A stretch of 64,000 nucleotides of DNA, taken from NCBI GenBank assembly GCA_020636405.1, contig JACJXW010000004.1, positions 1,860,001 through 1,924,000 on the forward strand, given 5' to 3'. Position numbers and translations under genes: made by a program. Position 1 is the first letter of the stretch. Every line of letters begins with the position of its first letter. Source of the DNA: Lewinellaceae bacterium. GTDB taxonomy: Bacteria > Bacteroidota > Bacteroidia > Chitinophagales > Saprospiraceae. The notes below the pieces were generated by a model, which had not been told where the DNA came from, did not search any database, and saw nothing but the letters and a program-made list of their open reading frames with translations. This document shows positions 8,009 to 16,066 of this stretch, piece by piece.

Positions 8009-9076
8009 ATGCAAGAATCCTCCCAACCTGTTCCCCTGCACGAACGGTACAATCTGCAGGCCGAGTTGGAGCAGCAGTATCAGCGCCTGCTGGATAAAGA
8101 TCAAAGCCTGGATGACCGCCTCGAAGCCTTCGAATTCATCACCGACAGCGAGGTGGGCGACACTCCCCTGATGAGGGGGCGCAATATGGAAAGGGAACTG
8201 GGCTTCCGGCAGGTCTACCTCAAGCTGGAGGGCAGTAACCCCACCGGTACTCAAAAGGATCGTATCGCCTTCGCCCAGTGTGCGGATGCCCTACGGCGCG
8301 GTTTCGACGGCATCTGCCTGGCGACCTGCGGCAATTACGGGGTGGCCTGCGCCCTGGCTGCAAAATATGCGGGGCTGGACTGTGTCATTTACATTCCCGA
8401 AGCCTATCATACCCGCAGGAGCGAAGAGATGAGGCAGCTTGGAGCCAACATCTTCACCGTCAAAGGCGATTATGAAGATGCGGTCGCTGCTTCGCAGATC
8501 CACGCCGAACGCATCGAGTACTACGACGCCAACCCCGGGGGAGATAACACCATGCTGCAACTTAAAGCCTACGGTGAGATCGCCTACGAGATCTACGACG
8601 AATTGCGGGACGCCCCCAAAGCTGTGGCGATACCCGTTTCCAATGGAACCGTTCTGGCCGGAGTGTACAAAGGCTTTCTCAGCCTCTACCGCCGGGGCAA
8701 AACCTCCCGAATGCCGATTATGGTAGCCGGTTCTTCGGCACACAAAAATCCAATCATTACCTCCTTCCTTCAGGGAAAAGAACATTGCATCGACCTGGAG
8801 CCGGGCAGCATCAAGGAAACGGAGGTCAACGAGCCTCTGATCAACTGGCATTCATTTGACGGCGACCACGGCCTGCGCGCCCTCTACGAGACCAATGGAT
8901 GGGCCCGCGATGTGTCGGACCGCAACATGCTGCGCCTGGCCAAGGCCCTCAGAGAAAAAGAAGGCCTCAACGTACTGCCCGCCGCCACTGCCGGCCTGGC
9001 AGCCCTGGCCCAGCCACCCACTGCTGAATTGTTGCAGAACGATCGCTTCGTGGTCATTTTAACCAGTAGAAAATAG
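8009..9076 (+). CDS. Threonine-synthase-like PLP-dependent enzyme
   Basis: 355 residues, fold type II PLP enzyme (tryptophan synthase beta superfamily). Lys83 in GSNPTGTQKDRIA is the Schiff-base lysine; ATCGNYGVA (105-113) is the usual cofactor-gripping loop, and the SNGTVLAG stretch binds phosphate. It is shorter than threonine synthase and lacks its N-terminal domain, so it is more likely a lyase, ammonia-lyase or beta-replacement enzyme acting on a different amino acid. It is first in a same-strand cassette: the DUF1611 gene starts 61 bp later and the MurL-like gene overlaps that. Shared work on one amino-acid substrate is inferred. Confidence 0.85.
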   Translation: MQESSQPVPLHERYNLQAELEQQYQRLLDKDQSLDDRLEAFEFITDSEVGDTPLMRGRNMERELGFRQVYLKLEGSNPTGTQKDRIAFAQCADALRRGFDGICLATCGNYGVACALAAKYAGLDCVIYIPEAYHTRRSEEMRQLGANIFTVKGDYEDAVAASQIHAERIEYYDANPGGDNTMLQLKAYGEIAYEIYDELRDAPKAVAIPVSNGTVLAGVYKGFLSLYRRGKTSRMPIMVAGSSAHKNPIITSFLQGKEHCIDLEPGSIKETEVNEPLINWHSFDGDHGLRALYETNGWARDVSDRNMLRLAKALREKEGLNVLPAATAGLAALAQPPTAELLQNDRFVVILTSRK

Positions 9077-9137
9077 ATTTCACAGATTTCCGAAATCTGG
9101 AAAATCTTATCTCAAGATTAAAAACAAAGAGATACGC

Positions 9138-10250
9138 ATGACTTCAAAAAAAGTCCTGGACGGCAATGCCATCGTCTATTGCGAAGGTGCTTTTAATACA
9201 CCCGAAGGGAAAACCGCGCACGGCCTGGTGCGTTTCACCGAACGTTACCGCGTCTTGTCGGTAATCGACAGCCGCCACGCCGGACAGGATGCCGGCAGGG
9301 TGCTCGACGGCAAAGAAAAGGGCATTCCCGTTTTTGCCCGCCTGGAGGATGCCATAGCCGCGGCCCGTGCCCAGGGCACTCCCGCCGAATATTTCGTGAT
9401 GGGCCTTGCTCCCGACGGCGGACGCCTGCCCACCCCTGCCCGGGAAGACGTCAAGGCTGCCATTCGCGCCGGCCTGCACGTCGATTCCGGCCTGCACGAT
9501 TTCCTCTCCGAAGACCCGGAAGTAAGTGCTTTGGCCCAGGCTAACGGGATACGCATCCGCGACATCCGGAAGACGCCACCGCGCAGCCAGCTGCACAGCT
9601 TCACCGGCAATATAGAAAAGGTGGAGGCTCTGAAGATCGCGGTGCTGGGCACCGATAGTGCCGTGGGTAAGCGCACTACGGCCTGGCTTATCGTCCATGC
9701 TTTTCAGAAAGCGGGATACAAGGCGGAACTGGTCGGCACCGGCCAGACTGCCTGGATGCAGGGCGCCAAATACAGCATCGTGCTGGATTCCCTGATCAAT
9801 GACTTTGTCGCCGGGGAACTGGAAAACGCCACCTACCAGGCCTGGGCGGAACAGCAACCCGACGTGATCGTCGTAGAAGGGCAGGGCAGCCTGATGAACC
9901 CCGCTTACCCCGGCGGGCATGAGATCCTTGCCGCCTGCCGCCCCGATATCGTCCTGCTGCAGCATGCCCCTAAGCGGATGGAATACGATGGGTTTCCCGG
10001 TTATCCGATTCACCCTCTATCCACTCAGATCGAAGCGGTAGAGCTGTTGTCCGGCAAGCCGGTGGTGGCCATCACCATCAACCATGAGCAGATGTCCGCA
10101 AAGGAGGTGGGGGAGGCCGCTCGCCACATTGAAGAGCACAATGGACTTCCCGCTTTCGATGTACTGCTGGACGGAACCGATGAACTGATGGAAGTATTGA
10201 TCCCCTACCTTAAAAAAACTGCGGATGAACCTGCAAGAACCTTTCGTTAG
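9138..10250 (+). CDS. DUF1611 (DgcN-like) P-loop protein
   Basis: 370 residues. The N-terminal Rossmann-like domain (about 5-150) is followed by a dethiobiotin-synthetase-like nucleotide-binding domain with P-loop GTDSAVGKRTTA (171-182, Lys178) and a second motif VIVVEGQGSLMNPAYPG (from about 243). These are the hallmarks of DUF1611, whose studied member DgcN is reported to N-acetylate D-glutamate in D-glutamate catabolism. The usual neighbour, the epimerase DgcA, is absent here. The C terminus overlaps the next gene by 26 bp. The exact substrate in this cassette is unknown. Confidence 0.85.
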   Translation: MTSKKVLDGNAIVYCEGAFNTPEGKTAHGLVRFTERYRVLSVIDSRHAGQDAGRVLDGKEKGIPVFARLEDAIAAARAQGTPAEYFVMGLAPDGGRLPTPAREDVKAAIRAGLHVDSGLHDFLSEDPEVSALAQANGIRIRDIRKTPPRSQLHSFTGNIEKVEALKIAVLGTDSAVGKRTTAWLIVHAFQKAGYKAELVGTGQTAWMQGAKYSIVLDSLINDFVAGELENATYQAWAEQQPDVIVVEGQGSLMNPAYPGGHEILAACRPDIVLLQHAPKRMEYDGFPGYPIHPLSTQIEAVELLSGKPVVAITINHEQMSAKEVGEAARHIEEHNGLPAFDVLLDGTDELMEVLIPYLKKTADEPARTFR

Positions 10251-11736
10251 CGGCCGGGGAAAGAGCCTTCCTCAGGACGCCTATTCCCGGCTTATGGCCA
10301 TCGAAGAACTGCGGGTGGGCCCGGTTCGCCTGGAAAAGAGCCGCCTGCTGGCGCCCTATACGGTACGGGCCAATGGCCAAGTCCAAACCAAAGAACTGAT
10401 CTATTCGTACGGGGAACCGGTATTTGAGCCGGACTCGCCCGAAGGCCGGAACCTCGCCAGCGTCATGGCGGCCCAGTTGGCCCTCAACTATGGGTTATTT
10501 TGCAAGCGCATTGTGCTTGACGGCCCGTTCACTGCAGCCGACCGGCGATTCCTCCATGCTATGCTGGAAAATACTTCCAGAGAAATATACGTCAAGAAGC
10601 TGCTGCAACCCAACCCCTTCCTGAGGGGAGAAGCGGCCCGGCTGTCGGCGGCGCCGCGGCAGCGCTATACCAATGCCGAACTGGTATTCATCAACAGCAA
10701 TCCCAAAGCTGCTGAAGCCCGGGAGGTTTCCTGGACGACTTCCCCGGATTTCTACTGTGTACTGTCGAGCGGAGGAAAGGACAGCCTGCTGGGCTACGCC
10801 CTGCTCAAAGAGCTGGGTAAGGAGGTGCACCCCATTTTTGGAAATGAGAGCGGGCGCCACTGGTTCACTGCCGTCAATGGCTACCGCTACCAGAAAGCTA
10901 CCGAGCCGAATACCAGCAAGGTGTGGATGAACTCCGACCGCCTCTTCGCCTGGATGCTGCGCTACCTGCCGTTCATCCGCCAGGATTTTGCCTCTGTCCG
11001 TGCCGATGATTATCCCATTCGCTTGTGGACGGTGGCGGTATTTCTGGTAGGAGTGCTGCCGCTGATGAAAAAGCGCGGTATCGGCCGTCTCATCATCGGC
11101 AACGAGTACGACACTTCGCGCCGCCTGCACCACGAGGGCATCCCACATTACGATGGCCTTTACGACCAGAGCCACTATTTCGACAGCGCCTTCACGCGTT
11201 ATTTCACCGCCAAGGGTTGGGGCATACAACAGTTTTCCATACTGCGGCCGGTCTCGGAATTTATGATCCAGAAGATACTGGCCCAGCGCTATCCGGAACT
11301 GCAGGCAAACCAGCTCTCCTGCCACGCCGCTCATGAAGAAGAAGGGCGGATGCGGCCCTGCGGCCGTTGCGAGAAGTGCCGCCGCATCGTGGGCATGCTG
11401 AGCGTCATGGGCGGGGACCCCCGCCGGTGTGGCTATACCGGGGAACAGATCAGCCTTGCCTTGAAGGCACTGGCGTCCAACCAGTATACCAAACAAATGG
11501 GCGCCGATGCTTCCCAGCTCTTCTACCTGCTCGATCAGGCCGGCATCATACAGGCGCCGAAGGCCAAGCCCCACCCCGAGGTGATGCGCCTCCGCTTCGA
11601 TAAGGAACGCTCGCCGCTCGATGTGGTGCCGGAAGACATCCGTAAGCCGCTGTATGATATTGTCCTTCCATATACGGAGGGCATGGTTGTCCGTAAGGAT
11701 GGCCGATGGGTGGAGCTGCATTCCCCAATGAATTGA
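10225..11736 (+). CDS. PP-loop ATP pyrophosphatase, MurL-like
   Basis: 503 residues. SSGGKDSLLGYALL carries the PP-loop (SGGKDS, 182-187) of enzymes that adenylate a substrate and release pyrophosphate. A Cys cluster CGRCEKCRRIVGML lies further on, similar to what I recall of MurL, which converts UDP-MurNAc-L-Ala-L-Glu to the D-Glu form via an AMP intermediate. The start at 10225 overlaps DUF1611 by 26 bp; a second Met at 10294 would remove the overlap. MurL-like activity is inferred from fold and motifs; another adenylating role (ligase, thiolation) is possible. No MurD2-like gene is in the window. Confidence 0.7.
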   Translation: MNLQEPFVSGRGKSLPQDAYSRLMAIEELRVGPVRLEKSRLLAPYTVRANGQVQTKELIYSYGEPVFEPDSPEGRNLASVMAAQLALNYGLFCKRIVLDGPFTAADRRFLHAMLENTSREIYVKKLLQPNPFLRGEAARLSAAPRQRYTNAELVFINSNPKAAEAREVSWTTSPDFYCVLSSGGKDSLLGYALLKELGKEVHPIFGNESGRHWFTAVNGYRYQKATEPNTSKVWMNSDRLFAWMLRYLPFIRQDFASVRADDYPIRLWTVAVFLVGVLPLMKKRGIGRLIIGNEYDTSRRLHHEGIPHYDGLYDQSHYFDSAFTRYFTAKGWGIQQFSILRPVSEFMIQKILAQRYPELQANQLSCHAAHEEEGRMRPCGRCEKCRRIVGMLSVMGGDPRRCGYTGEQISLALKALASNQYTKQMGADASQLFYLLDQAGIIQAPKAKPHPEVMRLRFDKERSPLDVVPEDIRKPLYDIVLPYTEGMVVRKDGRWVELHSPMN

Positions 11737-11788
11737 ATTTTTGCTCATTATAACGTTTTGCGTAGCTATTAGGCCATGCGCCTCGGTG

Positions 11789-11939
11789 CGCCAAATTTAT
11801 TTGGCGTCGAAGACGTAAATCTCCCTTCAGGCGTACTATAATCGATATACGGTGGCGCCACACATCTCCGAACCCAAATATACTGACGCACAGATGGTCA
11901 GCATATACTGACAACGCGGGCGTTCGTCAGTATAAATTT
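11789..11939. repeat. Gene-free stretch with inverted repeats
   Basis: Between 11737 and 12157 no gene is seen. The stretch contains a perfect 8-bp palindrome CGCCAAAT-tt-ATTTGGCG (11789-11806). It also has three copies of the motif ATATACTGAC: direct at 11876-11887 and 11903-11912, and an inverted copy (GTCAGTATAAATT) at 11926-11938. They may be operator sites or remains of a mobile element; neither is proven. Confidence 0.5.
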
Positions 11940-12024
11940 GGATATCCTAACAACGTCTCCGAACGACTTCGAAGAACAGCTACTCAATCCGTTACAATCA
12001 GAATTTTTGATTCCTCTTTAACAG

Positions 12025-12061
12025 GAGCCTCCGGCCGTAAGGCCGGGGCTCTTTGTTTTTT
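12025..12061 (+). terminator. Rho-independent terminator
   Basis: GAGCC-t-CCGGCC (12025-12036), GTAA loop, GGCCGG-GGCTC (12041-12051), then TTTGTTTTTTT. It is a strong stem of 11 pairs with one bulge. It lies 290 bp after the MurL-like gene and before the nuclease, so it separates the two units on the plus strand. Confidence 0.85.
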
Positions 12062-12124
12062 AATGGGTTCATCAGGATTCTCATAAGAGTGAAATCAATT
12101 CTTTCAATTTTAATCCGGAGTTGT

Positions 12125-12132
12125 TTACTTTG
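12125..12132 (+). promoter_or_regulatory. Candidate Bacteroidota -7 box (TTACTTTG)
   Basis: Close to the TAnnTTTG consensus and 25 bp before the nuclease start codon. The same TACTTTG core occurs before the outer-membrane gene at 61422. No convincing -33 element is seen. Confidence 0.3.
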
Positions 12133-12157
12133 GGTTTCACTTACCAGGAACACCACA

Positions 12158-13408
12158 ATGATGATGAAAACGATCCTCACCGCTCTTCTCCTGTCTATTG
12201 TTCTGGCTGCTTCAGCCCAACAACTGGACGCCGATATCGACGCCCTCAACCAGCAACTGGCGGAACTGGCCCGGCAGCGGCAACAGCTCGGAGGCCAACT
12301 CGAAGAACTAAAGCTCCAGCGCATCCAAAGAGACCTGAAGGCCATAGGGCTGCCCTCAGAGGACTACATCCTCCACTCGGCAATGGCGCTCGAGTACGCC
12401 GAGGAGCACGAGCAGGCGCGGTGGGTGGCCCACATCATCCTGCCCGATATCATCACCGGCTCGGTGGGCCGCACCAATGATTTCCGGCCCGACCCCCTGG
12501 TCGCCACCGGCAGCGCTGTGGAGGCCGACTACTTCCTGAAATACCTGAAGCCAGACAGTACCTACGATTACGACGGCTTCGGGTACGACCGCGGCCACCT
12601 GGCGCCCTCCGCTGATTTCCGGTGGTCGGAACGCGCCCTTTCCGAATCGTATTTCTATTCCAATATGTCGCCTCAAATTGATGTATTCAACCGGGAAGGC
12701 TGGGCGGAGCTGGAATCGCTGATCCGGGGTTATGTATTCCGCAACCCCGGAAGCCAGCTGTTCGTCGTTACCGGGCCCATTCTGCGCGAAGGGCTGCCGG
12801 TGATCGAGCGGGGCGTGAATAAGGTGAGCATCCCGGAGTATTTCTACAAGGTGGTGCTCGACCGGGAAAAGGGGACGGGCATCGGCTTCATTATTCCTCA
12901 CCGGCAGATCAATGCCCCCCTGGAAACCTTTGCCGTGTCCATCGACGAGGTGGAACAGCGCACCGGCCTTGACTTTTTCAACCTCCTGCCCGAACCCGAA
13001 GAGGCCGCCCTGGAAAGCCGCCTGGAGAAGTCCGCCTGGATACCTGAACTGGCGGGCGGGGATGTGGAGCCCCTGTACGCGCCCTCCCTGCCCCCCAACC
13101 ACTTCAATACCGTCCAGGCCAAACTGTACATGGGCAAAGGGGAGGAAATTACCGTCTGCGGAACCGTGGTCGGCACTCGCCGCAGCCGCAGCGGCAACGC
13201 CTGGCTGAACCTCGACAAGCAGTTCCCCAACCAGATCTTCTCCGTTTTTGTCCGTAAAGAAGACCTGCCCAACTTCAGCTATAACCCGGACGAATACCTG
13301 CTTAATAAAAAAGTATGCTTTACCGGTAAGGTGGAGAACTTCAGCGGGACGCCGACGATGAATGTGGAGGTAGAGGAGGCGGTGGGGTTGGAATTGGTGG
13401 AAAAGTAA
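12158..13408 (+). CDS. Secreted DNA/RNA non-specific endonuclease with C-terminal OB-like domain
   Basis: 416 residues from the ATG at 12158, where the protein begins with a signal peptide (MMMKTILTALLLSIVLAASA); the longer frame upstream has no such start. A short coiled coil (22-60) leads to the nuclease domain (PF01223) with the catalytic DRGH at 144-147 and the metal-binding YSNMSPQIDVFN stretch. A C-terminal domain (about 330-416, ITVCGTVVGTRRSRSGNAWLN) looks like an OB fold seen in other secreted nucleases. It probably digests extracellular nucleic acid for nutrients. Preceded by a terminator and a candidate promoter. Confidence 0.92.
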   Translation: MMMKTILTALLLSIVLAASAQQLDADIDALNQQLAELARQRQQLGGQLEELKLQRIQRDLKAIGLPSEDYILHSAMALEYAEEHEQARWVAHIILPDIITGSVGRTNDFRPDPLVATGSAVEADYFLKYLKPDSTYDYDGFGYDRGHLAPSADFRWSERALSESYFYSNMSPQIDVFNREGWAELESLIRGYVFRNPGSQLFVVTGPILREGLPVIERGVNKVSIPEYFYKVVLDREKGTGIGFIIPHRQINAPLETFAVSIDEVEQRTGLDFFNLLPEPEEAALESRLEKSAWIPELAGGDVEPLYAPSLPPNHFNTVQAKLYMGKGEEITVCGTVVGTRRSRSGNAWLNLDKQFPNQIFSVFVRKEDLPNFSYNPDEYLLNKKVCFTGKVENFSGTPTMNVEVEEAVGLELVEK

Positions 13409-13486
13409 GGAGGGGATTGATGAAATTAACGTTGAGTAAACTGACAAAAAGGCCTATCTTACAAAGTCCAAAAACTACAACCACCC

Positions 13487-14791
13487 ATGTCCCACGGCCG
13501 TATTCTTCAGGAAGTCACCTCCACCACCATCGAACTGCTGTTGCAGGAGCCCTTCTTCGGGCATTTCCTGACGGGCCTGATCAAGGAGGTCAACCAAGAG
13601 GTGCCGACCCTGGGGGTGCGGCTTGCCGGCCCGGACGCAGTGCAGCTGTCCATCAACCCGGAATTCTGGGATAATGAGCTGAAGGAAAAGCACCACCGTT
13701 ACGGGGTCATCAAGCATGAGATCCTGCACATCGCCCTGCGCCATATTCTGATGGTGGACAAGTTTGCCCACAAGCAGATCTTCAATATCGCGGCAGACAT
13801 CGTGGTCAACCAGTATGTAGACCGCCGGCAGTTGCCCGAAGGGGCCGTCTTGCTGGAGCAGTTCAGGGACTTTAAAATGGAGCCGGGCCAGGATGTGGGC
13901 TACTACTACAAGCGCCTGCTGGAGGAGCACCGCAAGGCAGATCGGGGTGGACAGGCCGGAGAGGGCGCCGGAAGCGGTGGTTCAGGGCTCAGCCAACTGG
14001 AGGAACTGTTGGGAAAGGGGCGGGGAATGCCCGGCGGATCATCCGCCCAAAGGTTGAAAGAACTGCTTAGTGGTGAGGATCAATGGCTGAAGCGCCACGA
14101 CGAATGGCACCGCCAAATGGCCAATCTTTCGGCTGCCGAGCGCAGCAACCTGGAACAGCGGATCGACAGCATCATACATACGGCCTCGGAAAGGGTGGGG
14201 GAGCGGGGTATCGGCGACCTGCCCGGCGAGCTGAAATCCTACCTGAAAACGCTGGAGGAACGCCATAAACCTTCGCTGGATTGGCGGCGTGCCCTGCGCC
14301 TGTTTGCCAGCAGCAGCAACCGCACCTACCTCAAGAATACCATTCGCCGGCCGTCCAAACGCTACGGCACTACGCCGGGCATCAAGATCCGCCGCAAGCA
14401 GCGCCTGCTGGTAGCCGTGGACACTTCCGGAAGCGTCAGCGACCCCGAAGTACAGCGCTTCTTCAGTGAGATCTACCAGATCTGGCGGCATGGCGCCGAG
14501 GTATTGGTGGTAGAATGCGACACGGCTATCAAAAGGCAGTACCCCTACCGCGGCCATGCGCCCGAATTCGTGATGGGGCGCGGCGGTACCGACTTCAACG
14601 CTCCCCTCGAATTTGCCAACCAGCATTACCACCCGGACGGCATCGTCTATTTCACGGACGGCTACGCCGCCGTACCCCGGGTGGAAAGCCGCTATCCGGT
14701 GATGTGGCTGATCACCCCTAACGGCCTGCAGGAACATAGCGGGATATGGGATGAACTGCCGGGGCGGAAGGTGAAGATGCTACAGGGGTAA
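13487..14791 (+). CDS. Putative metallopeptidase/VWA-like protein (DUF2201, COG3864)
   Basis: 434 residues. The N-terminal domain carries the zinc motif HEILH (77-81) within YGVIKHEILHIALRHI. A charged linker (145-235) leads to a C-terminal VWA-like domain with the MIDAS-type LVAVDTSGSVSD and a second GRGGTDFNAPL stretch. This architecture is usually encoded beside a MoxR ATPase, forming a chaperone-like pair. Here the matching ATPase is found at 44407-45531, about 30 kb away. It is cytoplasmic; substrate unknown. Confidence 0.85.
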   Translation: MSHGRILQEVTSTTIELLLQEPFFGHFLTGLIKEVNQEVPTLGVRLAGPDAVQLSINPEFWDNELKEKHHRYGVIKHEILHIALRHILMVDKFAHKQIFNIAADIVVNQYVDRRQLPEGAVLLEQFRDFKMEPGQDVGYYYKRLLEEHRKADRGGQAGEGAGSGGSGLSQLEELLGKGRGMPGGSSAQRLKELLSGEDQWLKRHDEWHRQMANLSAAERSNLEQRIDSIIHTASERVGERGIGDLPGELKSYLKTLEERHKPSLDWRRALRLFASSSNRTYLKNTIRRPSKRYGTTPGIKIRRKQRLLVAVDTSGSVSDPEVQRFFSEIYQIWRHGAEVLVVECDTAIKRQYPYRGHAPEFVMGRGGTDFNAPLEFANQHYHPDGIVYFTDGYAAVPRVESRYPVMWLITPNGLQEHSGIWDELPGRKVKMLQG

Positions 14792-14955
14792 GTACCTGCT
14801 GCCTGCTGCTAAAATGTTTTCTGAAAAGATAAAAATAAAAGGCTACATTTCACTTCGTTTCCCTTTCCCGGGAAGTACATTCTGAGCACTTTTCAAGTTA
14901 TCCCCTCTTTCAGGTACAGTAATGCCAATATGGCTAATCTTTTAATTGTTAGAAC

Positions 14956-15411
14956 ATGACAATGTCTATCGTTCGTTTCCTGAACATCTTTATGGCTGCT
15001 TTGGTCGCCGGCACTATTTTCGGCATCTGGATCGGCTACAATCCTATGTCGTTGTCGGCTACTGCGTATTTGGAGCAACAACAAAATGCCATTCGTTCGC
15101 TGAATGTATTGATGCCTGTTCTGGGGGCCATCACCATTTTACTAACCTTGCTTTCCGCTTTTTTACAAAGGCAATTGAAGGATGTTTTCCTAACCTTGCT
15201 GGCCGCCGCCGGTTTCCTGGCCATCAGTGGCCTGGTTACCAGATTTGGCAACCAGCCGATCAATGCCGTCGTCATCAATTGGCGGGCGGAATCTATTCCT
15301 GCCGAATGGACAGCACTCCGGGACCAATGGTGGTCGTACCATATTCTGCGCACCGTTTCGGCTATGGTAGGGCTGGCGTTGGTGATTTGGGCCAGTATCC
15401 GGAAGGATTGA
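14956..15411 (+). CDS. DUF1772 integral membrane protein
   Basis: 151 residues with four hydrophobic segments (about 6-28, 52-72, 80-98, 128-148). The pattern of an N-terminal helix followed by GIWIGYNP and a C-terminal WWSYHILRTV before the last helix is typical of DUF1772, related to anthrone-oxygenase-like proteins. ATG codons at 14956 and 14962 are both usable. Single gene; function unknown. Confidence 0.75.
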   Translation: MTMSIVRFLNIFMAALVAGTIFGIWIGYNPMSLSATAYLEQQQNAIRSLNVLMPVLGAITILLTLLSAFLQRQLKDVFLTLLAAAGFLAISGLVTRFGNQPINAVVINWRAESIPAEWTALRDQWWSYHILRTVSAMVGLALVIWASIRKD

Positions 15412-15486
15412 CCGGGCGGAGTGCCTTATCTGGTTGTTTCGATCCCGGCAAAGCTATGGAAGGAACATTCAGTCAGGAAAGAGAAG

Positions 15487-15519
15487 GAGAGCAGGGCGAA
15501 TGGGCGATTTCCTGCTCTC
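15487..15519. terminator. Hairpin between convergent genes
   Basis: Perfect 9-bp stem GAGAGCAGG / CCTGCTCTC with a 15-nt loop, followed by TTTGCC. It lies between the convergent DUF1772 gene and the minus-strand membrane protein, so it may stop transcription from the plus side; the T-run is short. Confidence 0.5.
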
Positions 15520-15535
15520 TTTGCCGGCCCGGCAT

Positions 15536-16015
15536 TTACCTTTTGGTGTAAATCTCCGAAAAAATGAAAGCGCTTAGAAACCCGAAGATCAGGCAACCCC
15601 AGAATAAGGCCATGGAGTTGACCGCGAATTTCAACCCATCTTTGATTGACACAAAGGTCTCGCTGACGATCAGGTGATAATCAATAAGGACGAGCAGTCC
15701 GTTCATTGCAATTATCCCTACAGCAGTAGCAATGGACATGACCAGCCCGAAGAGGATGCGGTCGTCCATAGCGTGTTCTGTGCGGATCCATTTACGGGAC
15801 TTGTGCATGCCGAAGCCTATCATGACGAACAAGATCCCGAAAATGGCCATGTGCGCCCATTCGAAACCGCCATCTCCGGTAACTTCTATGATCAGGTTAT
15901 AAATGACGATGATCACAGCGGTGGCCAATCCGTAACGTATAGCATATTGATCGGCATGAGACCGGAAGGATTCCGGTTTACGAGATCGCGGCCTGGACAG
16001 GTGAAAACGTAGCAT
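15536..16015 (-). CDS. Small integral membrane protein, four helices
   Basis: 159 residues, not assigned to a family with confidence. A basic N terminus (RFHLSRPRSRKP) is followed by four hydrophobic segments at about 29-45, 55-72, 88-112 and 132-152. Size and layout resemble DUF4199 proteins of Bacteroidota, but the match is not certain. It sits 51 bp downstream of the RND pump gene on the same strand and may be the last gene of that operon. Confidence 0.6.
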   Translation of the reverse strand: MLRFHLSRPRSRKPESFRSHADQYAIRYGLATAVIIVIYNLIIEVTGDGGFEWAHMAIFGILFVMIGFGMHKSRKWIRTEHAMDDRILFGLVMSIATAVGIIAMNGLLVLIDYHLIVSETFVSIKDGLKFAVNSMALFWGCLIFGFLSAFIFSEIYTKR

Positions 16016-16066
16016 GGCTTTTACTTTTTCCTGAAAAGACCGGAACTGCTAACGGGGTCACCGGAT

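Noticed and set aside
10495..11748. Long antisense frame opposite the MurL-like gene
   Set aside because: No recognisable motif; the plus-strand frame has the PP-loop and Cys cluster.
11942..11990. Integron attC-like sequence (CCTAACAA... )
   Set aside because: Only one core-like box is present; no matching partner box or integrase, and no cassette structure.
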